IMG/VR virus record: IMGVR_UViG_3300000234_000008
Span: 1-41,585 of that record
Source of the DNA: a virus
DNA length: 41,585 nucleotides
Strand: one strand, 5' to 3'
Shown here: piece by piece, positions 28,497-35,909 of the stretch
Layout: each line of letters begins with the position of its first letter
Position numbering within the stretch: position 1 is the stretch's first letter
Notes under the pieces: model-generated
Database searches by the model: none
What the model was told of the DNA's origin: nothing
The model's input: only the letters and a program-made list of their open reading frames with translations
Translations under genes and position numbers: made by a program

Positions 28497-28606
28497 GGGC
28501 AGGACCTCTCTCCGGCGATGAACGCGCAGCGCCTCGGGCCGGTGCCGAGGCGTGCGAACGTGTGCAGGTGCCCGCGTCTCGCCTTCTGCGAGCGACGCAG
28601 CTTCAT
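28493..28606 (-). CDS. 37-codon small ORF, linked to neighbours by ATGA overlaps
   Basis: ATG 28606-28604 overlaps the stop of the 125-residue gene (ATGA), and the TGA at 28495-28493 overlaps the ParB start (ATGA). The product, MKLRRSQKARRGHLHTF followed by ARLGTGPRRCAFIAGERSCP, is strongly basic with two cysteines. No family was recognised. Exact linkage at both ends, the pattern used all over this genome, is the main evidence; the ribosome-binding site GGAGGCGCC lies in the right place. It may be a real microprotein or a translational-coupling device. Confidence 0.45.
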   Translation of the reverse strand: MKLRRSQKARRGHLHTFARLGTGPRRCAFIAGERSCP

Positions 28607-28980
28607 GGCGCCTCCTCCAGCAGCCAGATGCTGGCGAGATCGGCCCCGTTCTCCAGCGCGACGTTGACCGCGCGAGTGAAGAACGCGCTGGTGATCTGCT
28701 TCTCCGTCACCCCGGCGTCTTCGTGGACGACGACTCGCTCACCGGAGCGGTGGAGCACGATGCGCGCGCCACCTCCTGTCATGCGCTCGATCCAGACCTC
28801 GCCACGATCCTCGTGCGACTCGCGGATGTGGAGCTTCCCGTCGAGCGGGAGCACATCGAGGCCGACGTTCAAGCTCCGGTCTCGGTTGACCTGCGCGATC
28901 CCTGCGCGCACCCAGATGGCACCACCGTCCTGGCGCTTCCGGACCGCGAACACGGCCAGGACCTTCTTCTCGGTGCTCAT
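28603..28980 (-). CDS. Hypothetical protein of the early operon
   Basis: 125 residues, ATG 28980-28978 in ATGA overlap with the exonuclease gene. The sequence MSTEKKVLAVFAVRKRQDGGAI, QVNRDRSLNVGLDVLPLDGKLHIRE, GEVWIERMTGGGARIVLHRSGE and ITSAFFTRAVNVALENGADL has a strand-rich first half and helical second half. 'DGGxxW.R.G.a..NrD.S.NV.LD.lPl.GkLhiRe' recurs in small proteins of phage early regions, seen together with exonuclease genes; no name was recalled. It probably binds nucleic acid or a replication protein, but this is not shown. Confidence 0.6.
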   Translation of the reverse strand: MSTEKKVLAVFAVRKRQDGGAIWVRAGIAQVNRDRSLNVGLDVLPLDGKLHIRESHEDRGEVWIERMTGGGARIVLHRSGERVVVHEDAGVTEKQITSAFFTRAVNVALENGADLASIWLLEEAP

Positions 28981-29741
28981 GCCTTCTCCTTGGCGAGGTG
29001 ATTGCCCTGCAGCGCCTGGGAGACGATGGCCTTCGTGTCTGCGTCGAACTCCCCGCGCATCATCCAGTCGAGGAACCCGCGATCGTTCTTAGCCAGCCAT
29101 CGCAGCGCTTTGCCCTTCTGTTTTCCGAAGGCGACGCTGACTTCGCCGTCTTTCCAGACCAGTTTCCCAGCGAGGTCGACCGAGTCCCCAGCGCAGAGTT
29201 CGCTGACGCCGAAGGCGGTGTCGGGGAGATTGTAGCGCTTCGTCTGGGCGTCGAAGACCCCGATCGTGGCCCGCACGTCATTGAGTGCGTTGTGGGCGCC
29301 CGTCATCTCTTGCATGAGATAGAATTTCACGGCGGCGCTAAGGTTTCGCGGCTCCTGTACGTGGAAGATCGACATCGCGTCGACGATCGCCCGCCCGTCG
29401 ATCGAGAAGGCATGCCCGGCCCGGGAGAACTCGGCGAGCAACATCGGGATATCGAAGCGCCGCACGTTGAATCCACCGAGGTCGCACCCGGCGAGCGCTC
29501 GCACGAGCTTCGGTGCCAGCACTGCGAACGTGGGTGCGTCGGCGACTTGCTCGTCGGTGATGCCGTGGATGGACGATGCCTCGGGCGGGATGGGACAGCC
29601 GGGGTTGACGAGCGACTCCCACTCGACTTCCTTCCCATCGGGGTATCGCTTCACGCATGCGATCTGCACGATGCGATCTGTGAGTGGCTGCGTCCCGGTC
29701 GTCTCGAGATCGAAGAAAACCATCGGGATGGTAAGCCTCAT
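28977..29741 (-). CDS. DnaQ-like 3'-5' exonuclease
   Basis: 254 residues, ATG 29741-29739, in ATGA overlap with the HTH gene. DEDDh exonuclease motifs are complete: Exo I FFDLETTG (Asp11, Glu13), Exo II GGFNVRRFD (Asp97), Exo III HNALND (His150, Asp155). The proofreading epsilon subunit of DNA polymerase III has the same pattern. A C-terminal domain (WKDGEVSVAFGKQKGKALRWL; FLDWMMRGEFDADTKAIVSQAL) follows and is also seen in several bacterial exonucleases. In the phage it trims single-stranded DNA or supports replication and recombination next to RecE/RecT-like proteins. Confidence 0.85.
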   Translation of the reverse strand: MRLTIPMVFFDLETTGTQPLTDRIVQIACVKRYPDGKEVEWESLVNPGCPIPPEASSIHGITDEQVADAPTFAVLAPKLVRALAGCDLGGFNVRRFDIPMLLAEFSRAGHAFSIDGRAIVDAMSIFHVQEPRNLSAAVKFYLMQEMTGAHNALNDVRATIGVFDAQTKRYNLPDTAFGVSELCAGDSVDLAGKLVWKDGEVSVAFGKQKGKALRWLAKNDRGFLDWMMRGEFDADTKAIVSQALQGNHLAKEKA

Positions 29742-30010
29742 GACTCCCCCCGAGCGCACGCCGGGCAGTCGGCCTCGTGCTTCCCGAGAGCCCGGCGCTC
29801 CTCCTCGGTCTTGGCCGCCCAACTCGCCTGGCGCTCCGTGATGCCGAGCCGCTCGGAGATCTGCGGCCAGGTGAGACCCTCAGCGCGCAGCTTCGTCACC
29901 CGCTGGTGGCGCTCCGTCACCTTGGCCTTCAGGGTGCTGCGTGGGGGTGCTGTGGTCTTCCGATCGGCGATCTGCAGCACCCGTTCGAGGCGCGTTTCGA
30001 GGTCAGTCAT
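29738..30010 (-). CDS. Helix-turn-helix protein of the early operon
   Basis: 90 residues, ATG 30010-30008 with CAGGAAGGGGACCC upstream, a ribosome-binding site of the second class in this genome. It begins MTDLETRLERVLQIADRK, then has HQRVTKLRAEGLTWPQISER, LGITERQASWAAKTEEERR: a helix-turn-helix of the type found in RNA-polymerase sigma-like or resolvase HTH domains. The C-terminus CPACARGES has one CxxC and may bind zinc with the His of KHEAD. It stands first after the stem-loop region behind RecT, behind a fifth copy of the leader core on this strand. May be a regulator (inference). Confidence 0.65.
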   Translation of the reverse strand: MTDLETRLERVLQIADRKTTAPPRSTLKAKVTERHQRVTKLRAEGLTWPQISERLGITERQASWAAKTEEERRALGKHEADCPACARGES

Positions 30011-30025
30011 GGGTCCCCTTCCTGT

Positions 30026-30048
30026 TGCGGCGCCCATCTCCGCGTCAG
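30026..30048 (-). repeat. Minus-strand copy of the leader core
   Basis: On the minus strand this reads CTGACGCGGAGATGGGCGCC and matches the core of the left-end hairpin leaders (CTCACGCGGAGATGGGCACC) at 18 of 20 positions. It lies 15 bases before the start of the HTH gene, which uses another ribosome-binding site (AGGAAGGGGAC). So the core also occurs without its hairpin and without the AGGAGAGAC site. Confidence 0.7.
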
Positions 30049-30111
30049 GGCGTGGTACCGGGTAGCGCCCGGCAGTCGTCCGGCTCACCAAGTGCTAGTC
30101 GACCGCGAGAA

Positions 30112-30153
30112 CCCCGGCCAGATGCCGCCTTGTCAGTGGCGATTTGGCCGGGG
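30112..30153. terminator. Large GC-rich stem-loop between RecT and HTH genes
   Basis: CCCCGGCC (30112-30119) pairs perfectly with GGCCGGGG (30146-30153). Within the loop CGCC and GGCG can form a second short stem. A smaller hairpin, CCGGG-TAGCG-CCCGG, is at 30058-30072. No T-tract follows on either strand, so this may be an attenuator, processing site or weak terminator splitting the early operon after RecT. Confidence 0.4.
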
Positions 30154-30167
30154 CGCGTCGGCGTGGC

Positions 30168-31316
30168 TCACCCCTCGCTGCCGGGCTCCGGGGCGTCGAG
30201 GGTGGCCTCGCGCCTCGCGATCTCCGACTGGACTGCGGCGATGCCTTCGCGCACCGCGCCCATCCAAGATTTCTTGCCCTTCGCCTTCGCGACATTCTCC
30301 TCGGCGATCTGCAGGGCTTCCTCCAACTCAATCGTCGAGCAGTCCTCTAGCGCGGTCCCACGCGCCGGACCGAAGCGCAGGTGCGTGAGCGGTGGCACCG
30401 TCGATGCCGGGGCGGGTGGCGTCTTGGGCGGGGCCTTGGGGCTCTCGCCGCGTCGGGGCGTCGTCGGGGCGTCGTCGGGCATGAACGGAGGAGGCTCCTG
30501 GGCGGCGGCATCCTGCGGCACCGGCACCGTCTTCGGTTCGGCCTTCTCGGCTAGCGCACTCGCGACCGGCGTCACCCCAAGGCGTTGGGCCAATGCGCGC
30601 GACTTCGATGCTGCCTGCTGCGCCACCTGCTGGATGGCAGCGGGGACCGTGTTGACCTCCACCTCCGTCTGCATCTCGGCGGGGTCGTACCAGCCCGAGA
30701 AAATGTTTGGGTACAGACGCCGGTACTGGTCTGCCCTCGCGCATTTCCGGATCTGCCCGGCCGGGTCCCGACTCCAGAAGACGTTGGGCGTCCCGTCGCG
30801 CTTCTTCTGGATGCGGCTTTCGACCGTGAGCCAGGTGATCTCCACCTCGCGCCCCTCGCGCCTCCCGTGCGCCCACGCGCCGATCACCTTGTTCGCGTCC
30901 TTCTTGCGCGTCTCCACAGACCACCGGTGGACGATCTCCTGCGATGCCTCGTCGATGAAGAACTCATCCCCGGCGTAGACGACCCCGGAGCGCATGCCCC
31001 GGAAGTCCCGCAGTGCATCGGCGCGCGCAGCGAACCCGGCCTCGGCCACCATCGGGTCGTGCTTTTTGCTGTTGCTGTTCGCGTCCCAGCGCTCGACCAA
31101 GTACGCCTGCCGCAGGAACGGGTTGAGCCCCGTCTGCCGGCACCACTCCACGAAAAACGCGAACTCGGCCTCGGTCGCGGTCGGCGGGGTGATTGTCCGA
31201 CGCATGATGTCGATGCGAGCCGTTGTGAATTCCAACTGCTGCCAAGGCGAGACGTGGGTGCGCTCGGTCCTTGCGAGTGAGGTGATTGGCTGATTGGTCT
31301 TCGGCTCCGTCGTCAT
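30168..31316 (-). CDS. RecT/Bet-type single-strand annealing recombinase
   Basis: 382 residues, ATG 31316-31314 with CAGGAAGGGGACACCACC upstream. The core shows RecT/Bet family elements: EFAFFVEWCRQTGLNPFLRQ, AYLVERWD, PMVAEAGFAARADALRDFRGMRSG, KVIGAWAHGRREGREVEITW, and PAGQIRKCARADQYRRLYP. These bind single-stranded DNA and anneal it to complementary strands. The long C-terminal part (from about residue 235) is rich in alanine and proline and ends with a helical piece (TIELEEALQIAEENVAKAK). It works with the nuclease encoded just upstream. Its start is 24 bases after that gene. Confidence 0.85.
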   Translation of the reverse strand: MTTEPKTNQPITSLARTERTHVSPWQQLEFTTARIDIMRRTITPPTATEAEFAFFVEWCRQTGLNPFLRQAYLVERWDANSNSKKHDPMVAEAGFAARADALRDFRGMRSGVVYAGDEFFIDEASQEIVHRWSVETRKKDANKVIGAWAHGRREGREVEITWLTVESRIQKKRDGTPNVFWSRDPAGQIRKCARADQYRRLYPNIFSGWYDPAEMQTEVEVNTVPAAIQQVAQQAASKSRALAQRLGVTPVASALAEKAEPKTVPVPQDAAAQEPPPFMPDDAPTTPRRGESPKAPPKTPPAPASTVPPLTHLRFGPARGTALEDCSTIELEEALQIAEENVAKAKGKKSWMGAVREGIAAVQSEIARREATLDAPEPGSEG

Positions 31317-31339
31317 GGTGGTGTCCCCTTCCTGCGTGT

Positions 31340-32485
31340 TCACTGCTGCGCCTCTTCGTTGATGTCGGAGTCGAGCGCCTTCTGCGTCTGTTCGAGCTTG
31401 AGTTCGAGGGCGCCGACCTCGAACTTGAGCGGTCCACTCCATGTCGTGCGCATCGTGCGATGCCCCGGTGCCACCGAGGTGTGATCTGTCACCAGATTGG
31501 CGAGCCGATGTTCGAGCGCCGTCCGCTGCTCACCCCCCGGCATCGTCTGGATCACCAGAGCCGCGAGGCGCTGCGCCTCCTCGGCCACCGTCGCCCAGTT
31601 GGTCTTCGAGCCGTCCTTCGTGCGACGGAAGGTGATTTTCCCGAAGTCGCCAACAAGCCCGGCTCCGGCTCCGATGCGCGACGCGATCGTGTTGTAGCAG
31701 AGCGACTTGAGCGCCTTGAGTCTCTTCTCTCCGGCCTTCAGTTTCGCGAAGAGTTCGATCGTGCGCAGCAACTGCTCCTCTGCAGACGTCTGCACCTCCT
31801 CGAGTACGGCGGTCTCGTCACGCGGAAATGCGCGGGCAAGGTACTCGCCGTACCGGTCGGTGGCGTCCGGAGGGGGCGGGATTTTTTTCGCGACGTGGTC
31901 GACCATGAATCGCTCCGCGATCTCGTAGAGCGCCTGGAAAATCCCGTGGTCCACCACCACTCGGTAGTGGGCGAGCGACGTCTTGTCGAAATCGACCGCG
32001 AAATCGACGACAGAGAGCCCGGCGACCGAGCCCTCCCAGTGGGCCTGGCAGAGGTACTCGTCGGGGATCGCATCGGTGCCCTCCTCGCCCCAGAGGTGGC
32101 GCAGGCGCCAGTTCGTGCTCTTCACCTGCAGGAGTTTTTCGGCGCTGCGCACGTCATCGCGCAGGCGTCGCCCGTCCCCCCTGGCCTCGGCCGACAGGTA
32201 CACGGCCCGGTCCGGTGTGGCGAGCGCGAACGACTTCGTCGGGTGCCGCAGCGTCGCCACCCGCGCGAGGAAGCGCCGATGCTGTTTGGCCCAGATCCTG
32301 GCGATGGGCGCCTCGATCTCCGTCCCGAGGTCCATCGAGTAGGTGCTCTCGATCTGGGCGCCAAGCACCTTCGCCTCGAAAATCGCGATGGGCGAGCTCC
32401 ACCTCGACAGCCCCGCGAGTGCTGCGATCTCCGACGCGCCCACGCCAGTGCGGCGCAGCTCCAACTGCTTCGACGTCAACGACAT
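31340..32485 (-). CDS. YqaJ/RecE-like exonuclease
   Basis: 381 residues, ATG 32485-32483 with TGGAAGGGGAACAAC upstream. Motifs of the PD-(D/E)xK viral recombinase fold are visible: TGVGASEIAALAGLS (start of the fold), LGTEIEAPIARIW with the first acidic residue, ALATPDR for the conserved Asp, KLLQVKSTNW for the E/Q-x-K, and IPDEYLCQAHWEGSVAGL, the 'Y..Q.qw....tG' motif. These nucleases digest 5' ends of double-stranded DNA so that RecT can load. The C-terminal 120 residues are helical (LLRTIELFAKLKAGEKRLK). It is the first gene of the minus-strand early operon. Confidence 0.85.
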   Translation of the reverse strand: MSLTSKQLELRRTGVGASEIAALAGLSRWSSPIAIFEAKVLGAQIESTYSMDLGTEIEAPIARIWAKQHRRFLARVATLRHPTKSFALATPDRAVYLSAEARGDGRRLRDDVRSAEKLLQVKSTNWRLRHLWGEEGTDAIPDEYLCQAHWEGSVAGLSVVDFAVDFDKTSLAHYRVVVDHGIFQALYEIAERFMVDHVAKKIPPPPDATDRYGEYLARAFPRDETAVLEEVQTSAEEQLLRTIELFAKLKAGEKRLKALKSLCYNTIASRIGAGAGLVGDFGKITFRRTKDGSKTNWATVAEEAQRLAALVIQTMPGGEQRTALEHRLANLVTDHTSVAPGHRTMRTTWSGPLKFEVGALELKLEQTQKALDSDINEEAQQ

Positions 32486-32640
32486 GTTGTTCCCCTTCCA
32501 GCGTTGTGGCCGGGCGGTATGCCCGGACGCCGCGACCGTACTCCCGACGCGCAGGCGAAGTCCAGCGCGAGAAATCGCTCGACTCGGCTGGTGCAGTTGG
32601 GCATGGTCCGCCCGTTTTTTTCCAGGAAGGGGACAACAAC
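32486..32640. promoter_or_regulatory. Divergent regulatory region between nuclease and initiator genes
   Basis: 155 bases separate two divergently read gene blocks, so promoters for both must lie here. Two inverted repeats are visible: CCGGGC-GGTAT-GCCCGG (32510-32526) and GCGA-GAAA-TCGC (32567-32578), a stem with a GAAA loop. The sequence then reaches a T-run (32615-32622) and AGGAAGGGGACAACAAC, the ribosome-binding site of the initiator gene. No consensus -35/-10 pair was found. This is the best place for an early operator. Confidence 0.5.
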
Positions 32641-33693
32641 ATGGGCAGAAAACAAGGGACCTCGGACCCGCTACCGTACGTGCAGATCGACCGGGCGATC
32701 GAACCGACAGCGGCTCTGCTGGCGGCTCACATGCGGGTGACCCATCAGCACGCGATCGGGTCGCTCTACGCGTTTTGGAAACTCTGCAGCGACCCGAGGG
32801 AGCTCGAGTCGATCCTCGAGAAGACCCCGCTCGGGCACGAGCCGTCGCTGGTACTCACTGCGGATGATGTCGGCCTCCGGTGGCAGTTGGCGAGCGACCA
32901 GCGGGTGGAGCCGGTGGTGCTCGCGCGGCTGGGGGTGCTGGAGGAGCGGGACCCTGGCTACCGGGTGCGCGGCATGTCCCGCGCTTTCGACCCGATTGCG
33001 AGGCGGGTGCTCAACCGACGCATCGCGTCAAAGGGTGGCGTGCGTTCCGCTGAGGCCAGGAAGGCGTCCGGTGGGATGCCTCAGCCGGGGACCTCAGGCC
33101 GGTTCGGTGGCGGTTCGGGCGACGCTTCGGTGGTCGCTTCGGCGACGCTCAAGCGAAACCGAACCCAGCACCGAAGCGAAACCGAACCCAACACCGAAGC
33201 GAAACCGAACCCAGCACCGAACACAGAGATCAGAGATCAGAGATCAGAGATCAGTATGAATGATCTGGCGGCTGGGGCCGCCCAGCAGGCGGATTTGCTG
33301 CCCCCGGCGCAGAAGGCCAAGAAGGCCGCGAAGGCCCGGAAGCCATCAGCCTGGGAGGAGATCTGGGCTCAGTTGCAGGGCGCACGCAGGGCGCGACTCA
33401 GCGAACTCGGGCTCCCGGACGACGACGAGATCATCCCTCCGGGGCTCGTGAACAAAAAGCTCTCCGAGATGGCCGCGCGAATGAAGGCACTCCCGGCGCA
33501 GAACGGAGTCGAGTGGAATCTCGACGCTCGGGACATCCCCCTCATGTGGGATCGATACCTTTGGAATCATTGGGCAAAGACACGTGAGCCACCATTCCCG
33601 TTCCTCGCATTCGCGTCCGAGAAAGTTTGGTTCCGAGCCCTGCAGGCAGTCGGCTCGCCGCGTGACCCGGTGACGACCCTGGAGTGGATGTGA
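32641..33693 (+). CDS. Replication initiator-like protein with internal repeat array
   Basis: 350 residues, ATG 32641 behind AGGAAGGGGACAACAAC. The N-terminal part (LPYVQIDRAIEPTAALLAAHM; HAIGSLYAFWKLCSD; GVLEERDPGYRVRGMSRAF) resembles phage replisome organiser N-terminal domains, a winged-helix unit. A linker follows with three 23-bp direct repeats (33154-33222) coding for Thr-Glu-Pro-rich sequence and four AGAGATC repeats. The C-terminal part (SAWEEIWAQLQGARRARLSEL; NNHWAKTREPPFPFLAF-like segment) could contact the helicase. Lambda O has the same design: DNA-binding start, origin iterons in mid-gene, and a helicase-contacting end. It precedes the DnaB-like gene. Confidence 0.65.
   Translation: MGRKQGTSDPLPYVQIDRAIEPTAALLAAHMRVTHQHAIGSLYAFWKLCSDPRELESILEKTPLGHEPSLVLTADDVGLRWQLASDQRVEPVVLARLGVLEERDPGYRVRGMSRAFDPIARRVLNRRIASKGGVRSAEARKASGGMPQPGTSGRFGGGSGDASVVASATLKRNRTQHRSETEPNTEAKPNPAPNTEIRDQRSEISMNDLAAGAAQQADLLPPAQKAKKAAKARKPSAWEEIWAQLQGARRARLSELGLPDDDEIIPPGLVNKKLSEMAARMKALPAQNGVEWNLDARDIPLMWDRYLWNHWAKTREPPFPFLAFASEKVWFRALQAVGSPRDPVTTLEWM
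33154..33252 (+). repeat. Iteron array (3 x 23 bp) plus 4 x AGAGATC: candidate replication origin
   Basis: Three tandem 23-bp units (33154-33176, 33177-33199, 33200-33222), each starting CGAAACCGAACCCA, differ at one position each from the first. They are followed by four perfect AGAGATC copies (33225-33252), relatively AT-rich. Inverted half-copies (CGCTTCGGTG at 33124 and GGTTCGG before it) lie on the upstream side. The array sits inside the initiator gene, as the lambda origin does. Confidence 0.65.
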
Positions 33694-35165
33694 GCCGGGA
33701 GCTCGAGCAAGCCATCCTGGGGGCGGTCCTGGACGCCGAGGGGACCGTCCTCCGAAGCAACCCAGGCGCGCTCATCGACCAGACCGGCATGCGCCCGGAA
33801 GACTTCGGCGACCCTCGTGTGCGGGTCGCCTGGGGCATCCTGCAGCGACTGGCGCAGCGCCGCAGGCCGGCTGACGCCGTCTCGGTCTTCGCGGCTGGGC
33901 GCGCCACGAAGGCCTTCGGCGATTTGGACCTGGGGTGGCTGCAGAGTCTCCAGGAAGCGAACGCACTCGACCGGGAGCGATTCTCGGGCATCGTCGACAG
34001 CCTGCGGGCGACTGCTCGTGGCCGACTCCTCCAGGCGGCGCTGGAGCGAGGACTGGCCGCGCTGCGCGGACACGGGGTCGACCTACCTCGCGTGGCTGGT
34101 GATCTCGAGGCCGCGCTCCGGGACCTGATCTCGCTCACCAGCGACGATGGCTCAGGCGACCAAGACGTGCTCGAGATCGCTGACGACTGGGAGCGCCAGG
34201 AGGCCGGTCAGATTGGTCCCGTGCTCATCCCCAGCGGCATGCTGAAGTTGGATGAGCTCATCGGAGGGCTGGTGCCGAACCTGAACATGATTGTCGGGCT
34301 GCCGAGCGTCGGAAAGTCAGCGATGCTCGGGACGATGATTGATGCGCAGTTGGAGGCCGGTTTCAAAGTCGGGCTCTTCGGGCTCGAAGATGGAACCAGG
34401 TGGCTCGCGAAGCGCATCATCGCTCGTGAGATGGCGATGCCGGTTCGGGCAATCGGAACCACGACGCGCACCGACGCGCAGCAGGCTCGCTTCGGCGAGG
34501 TCGCCCCCGGCGTCCACCGGAAGCTCTCGCAACTGGTGACGTACCGACACGACACGATCACGGTCGACGAACTCTGCAGGCGCGCCGCGAACTGGGTGGT
34601 GAGCAAGGGCGTCCAGGTGATCTACGTCGACCACGGTGGCGAGGTCGATCACCACACCGAGCGCTTCGACGAGCATCGACTTCGGGTCGCCGAGTCGTAC
34701 CGGCGCTTGCGGAACCTTGCGCTGCGGTACCAGATCCCCGTGGTGGTCCTGGCGCACACTGGCCGCCCGGGCGACGACAACGAGGAGCGCCCTCCGCGCC
34801 TTACGGAGATCGCCGAGTCGGCCTACATCGAGCGGCGCGCGCGGTTGATTCTCGGCCTCTGGCGCAAAATGCAGGAGCCCGGAGTGATGCGCGTGACGGT
34901 CCTAAAACAAACCGAAGGCGAGAGCGGCGTGACGCTCAAAATGGACCGACACACCTCCGCAGCACTGATCGACCGCGAGTCGGGCGAAACGGTGAATCTG
35001 GTCTCCGAGAAGATGGCTGAACATAAGGCCCAGCGAGAGCAGCGAGAGCAGCTGAAGCGCGAGGCTGCCGCCAAGTCCGCAGCAGCGAAAGAAGCCGAGA
35101 AGGAAGCCAGGGCCAAGAAGCGCCCACAACTCTCGCTGGCGAACGAGGGAGGGGACGACGAATGA
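33690..35165 (+). CDS. DnaB-like replicative helicase
   Basis: 491 residues from GTG 33690 (GTGA overlap with the initiator stop; GTG 33684 is a second choice). N-terminal DnaB-like helices (LEQAILGAVLD; AWGILQRLAQRR) are followed by the RecA-like domain with Walker A GLPSVGKS (203-210), VGLFGLEDG, and VIYVDHGGEV as Walker B. IPVVVLAHTGRPGD and ERPPRLTEIAESAYIERRARLIL match the DnaB C-terminal motifs 'VIaLSQLNR..e.R....D.RpglsdLReSG.Ieq.AD'. The C-terminal tail is a long charged coiled coil (KREAAAKSAAAKEAEKEARA). It should unwind the origin when loaded by the initiator encoded upstream. Confidence 0.85.
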   Translation: MSRELEQAILGAVLDAEGTVLRSNPGALIDQTGMRPEDFGDPRVRVAWGILQRLAQRRRPADAVSVFAAGRATKAFGDLDLGWLQSLQEANALDRERFSGIVDSLRATARGRLLQAALERGLAALRGHGVDLPRVAGDLEAALRDLISLTSDDGSGDQDVLEIADDWERQEAGQIGPVLIPSGMLKLDELIGGLVPNLNMIVGLPSVGKSAMLGTMIDAQLEAGFKVGLFGLEDGTRWLAKRIIAREMAMPVRAIGTTTRTDAQQARFGEVAPGVHRKLSQLVTYRHDTITVDELCRRAANWVVSKGVQVIYVDHGGEVDHHTERFDEHRLRVAESYRRLRNLALRYQIPVVVLAHTGRPGDDNEERPPRLTEIAESAYIERRARLILGLWRKMQEPGVMRVTVLKQTEGESGVTLKMDRHTSAALIDRESGETVNLVSEKMAEHKAQREQREQLKREAAAKSAAAKEAEKEARAKKRPQLSLANEGGDDE

Positions 35166-35362
35166 GGCTCTGGGTCTTGGAGGAGCCCGGCGCCAACGAG
35201 TTCGCCCGGGCGACGAAGGCGTGTCGCAATCCTGCCTGCCTTACGCAGTGCAGATGTTCGCACCGAACGTTGCAGGCTGATGTGCCGGCTGTCTTGGACT
35301 GCGCGGACGCTCGCGCAGTGGCCGCGAGGCGGAAGGGAAATCCATGGGCAACAAGAGGCTGA
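35162..35362 (+). CDS. Small cysteine-containing hypothetical protein
   Basis: 66 residues, ATG 35162 in ATGA overlap with the helicase stop. Cysteines at the centre (ACRNPACLTQCRCSH) form a possible C-x4-C-x3-C-x-C-x-H metal cluster. The end is basic (RRKGNPWATRG). No family was recognised; its 3' end overlaps the HU-like gene by 19 bases. Small zinc-binding proteins are common between replication genes of phages. Confidence 0.5.
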   Translation: MRLWVLEEPGANEFARATKACRNPACLTQCRCSHRTLQADVPAVLDCADARAVAARRKGNPWATRG

Positions 35363-35661
35363 CGGAGTGGGAGGTGTTGGAGCGCGTGGTGTTGGAGCGA
35401 CTGCGCGCGCAACTGGCGGCTCCGTCCGGCCAGCACCACGTTCGGCCGGCAGAGGAGTTCCGGCTCTTCTTCGAGGCGCTCCTTGATCGCGTGGCCTCGC
35501 GTGGCCGGGTGGCGCTCGTCGGGATTGGGGTCTTCACGATTCGCACTCGGAAAAGTCGGAGGATCTTGAACCCGCAGACCAAGGAGGAGATCCTCTTGTC
35601 GTCCACGAAGCGGGTCCATTTCCGGATCGCGAGGCGTGCGATGGCGGGGCGCGTGCGATGA
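35344..35661 (+). CDS. HU/IHF-like DNA-bending protein
   Basis: 105 residues, ATG 35344 with GCGGAAGGG upstream. HU-type elements: helical start (LTEWEVLERVVLERLRAQL), EEFRLFFEALLDRVASRGRVALVGIGVFTIRTRK, then RRILNPQTKEEILLSSTKRVHFRI, the arm-like 'R.gRNPqTGeei.i...k...F' part. The G-x-G-x-F turn and 'NPQT' are especially diagnostic. It is longer at the N-terminus than bacterial HU (about 90 residues) but otherwise typical. It would bend DNA in replication, recombination or packaging. ATGA overlap with the next gene. Confidence 0.75.
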   Translation: MGNKRLTEWEVLERVVLERLRAQLAAPSGQHHVRPAEEFRLFFEALLDRVASRGRVALVGIGVFTIRTRKSRRILNPQTKEEILLSSTKRVHFRIARRAMAGRVR

Positions 35662-35909
35662 CGACAGACGTTCCGACGCGGCTGATCTCCCGGCAGACGG
35701 CCTTCGCCTGCGGCGCTCCCGACTGTGGTCGAGACGCCGAGCACGCCTGCCACTATTGCGGGCGCGCGTTGTGCGCCTGGCACTACGCGCTCCAGCCGGT
35801 GGCCTCCGACGCCGAAAAGCGCGGGTGTCCGGTTAGGCGGGGCTCCGGCGTAGACATCGTGCGCGTGTGCCTGCCGGCGTGCTCAGTGCCGTATTGGAGC
35901 GGCCGATGA
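35658..35909 (+). CDS. Small zinc-finger-like protein
   Basis: 83 residues, ATG 35658 in ATGA overlap. Cysteine and histidine residues in CGAPDCGRDAEHACHYCGRA and CAWHY form C-x4-C, C-x2-C and C-x2-H pairs that could hold two zinc ions, like B-box or AN1-type fingers. The C-terminal half (GSGVDIVRVCLPACSVPYW) has two more cysteines. No family was recognised. It is read together with the resolvase gene, which starts inside its stop codon (ATGA). Confidence 0.6.
   Translation: MTTDVPTRLISRQTAFACGAPDCGRDAEHACHYCGRALCAWHYALQPVASDAEKRGCPVRRGSGVDIVRVCLPACSVPYWSGR

Noticed and set aside
33154-33252. Possible CRISPR array
   Set aside because: The 23-bp units are tandem without spacers and lie inside a gene; iterons explain them better. 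No cas genes are present.
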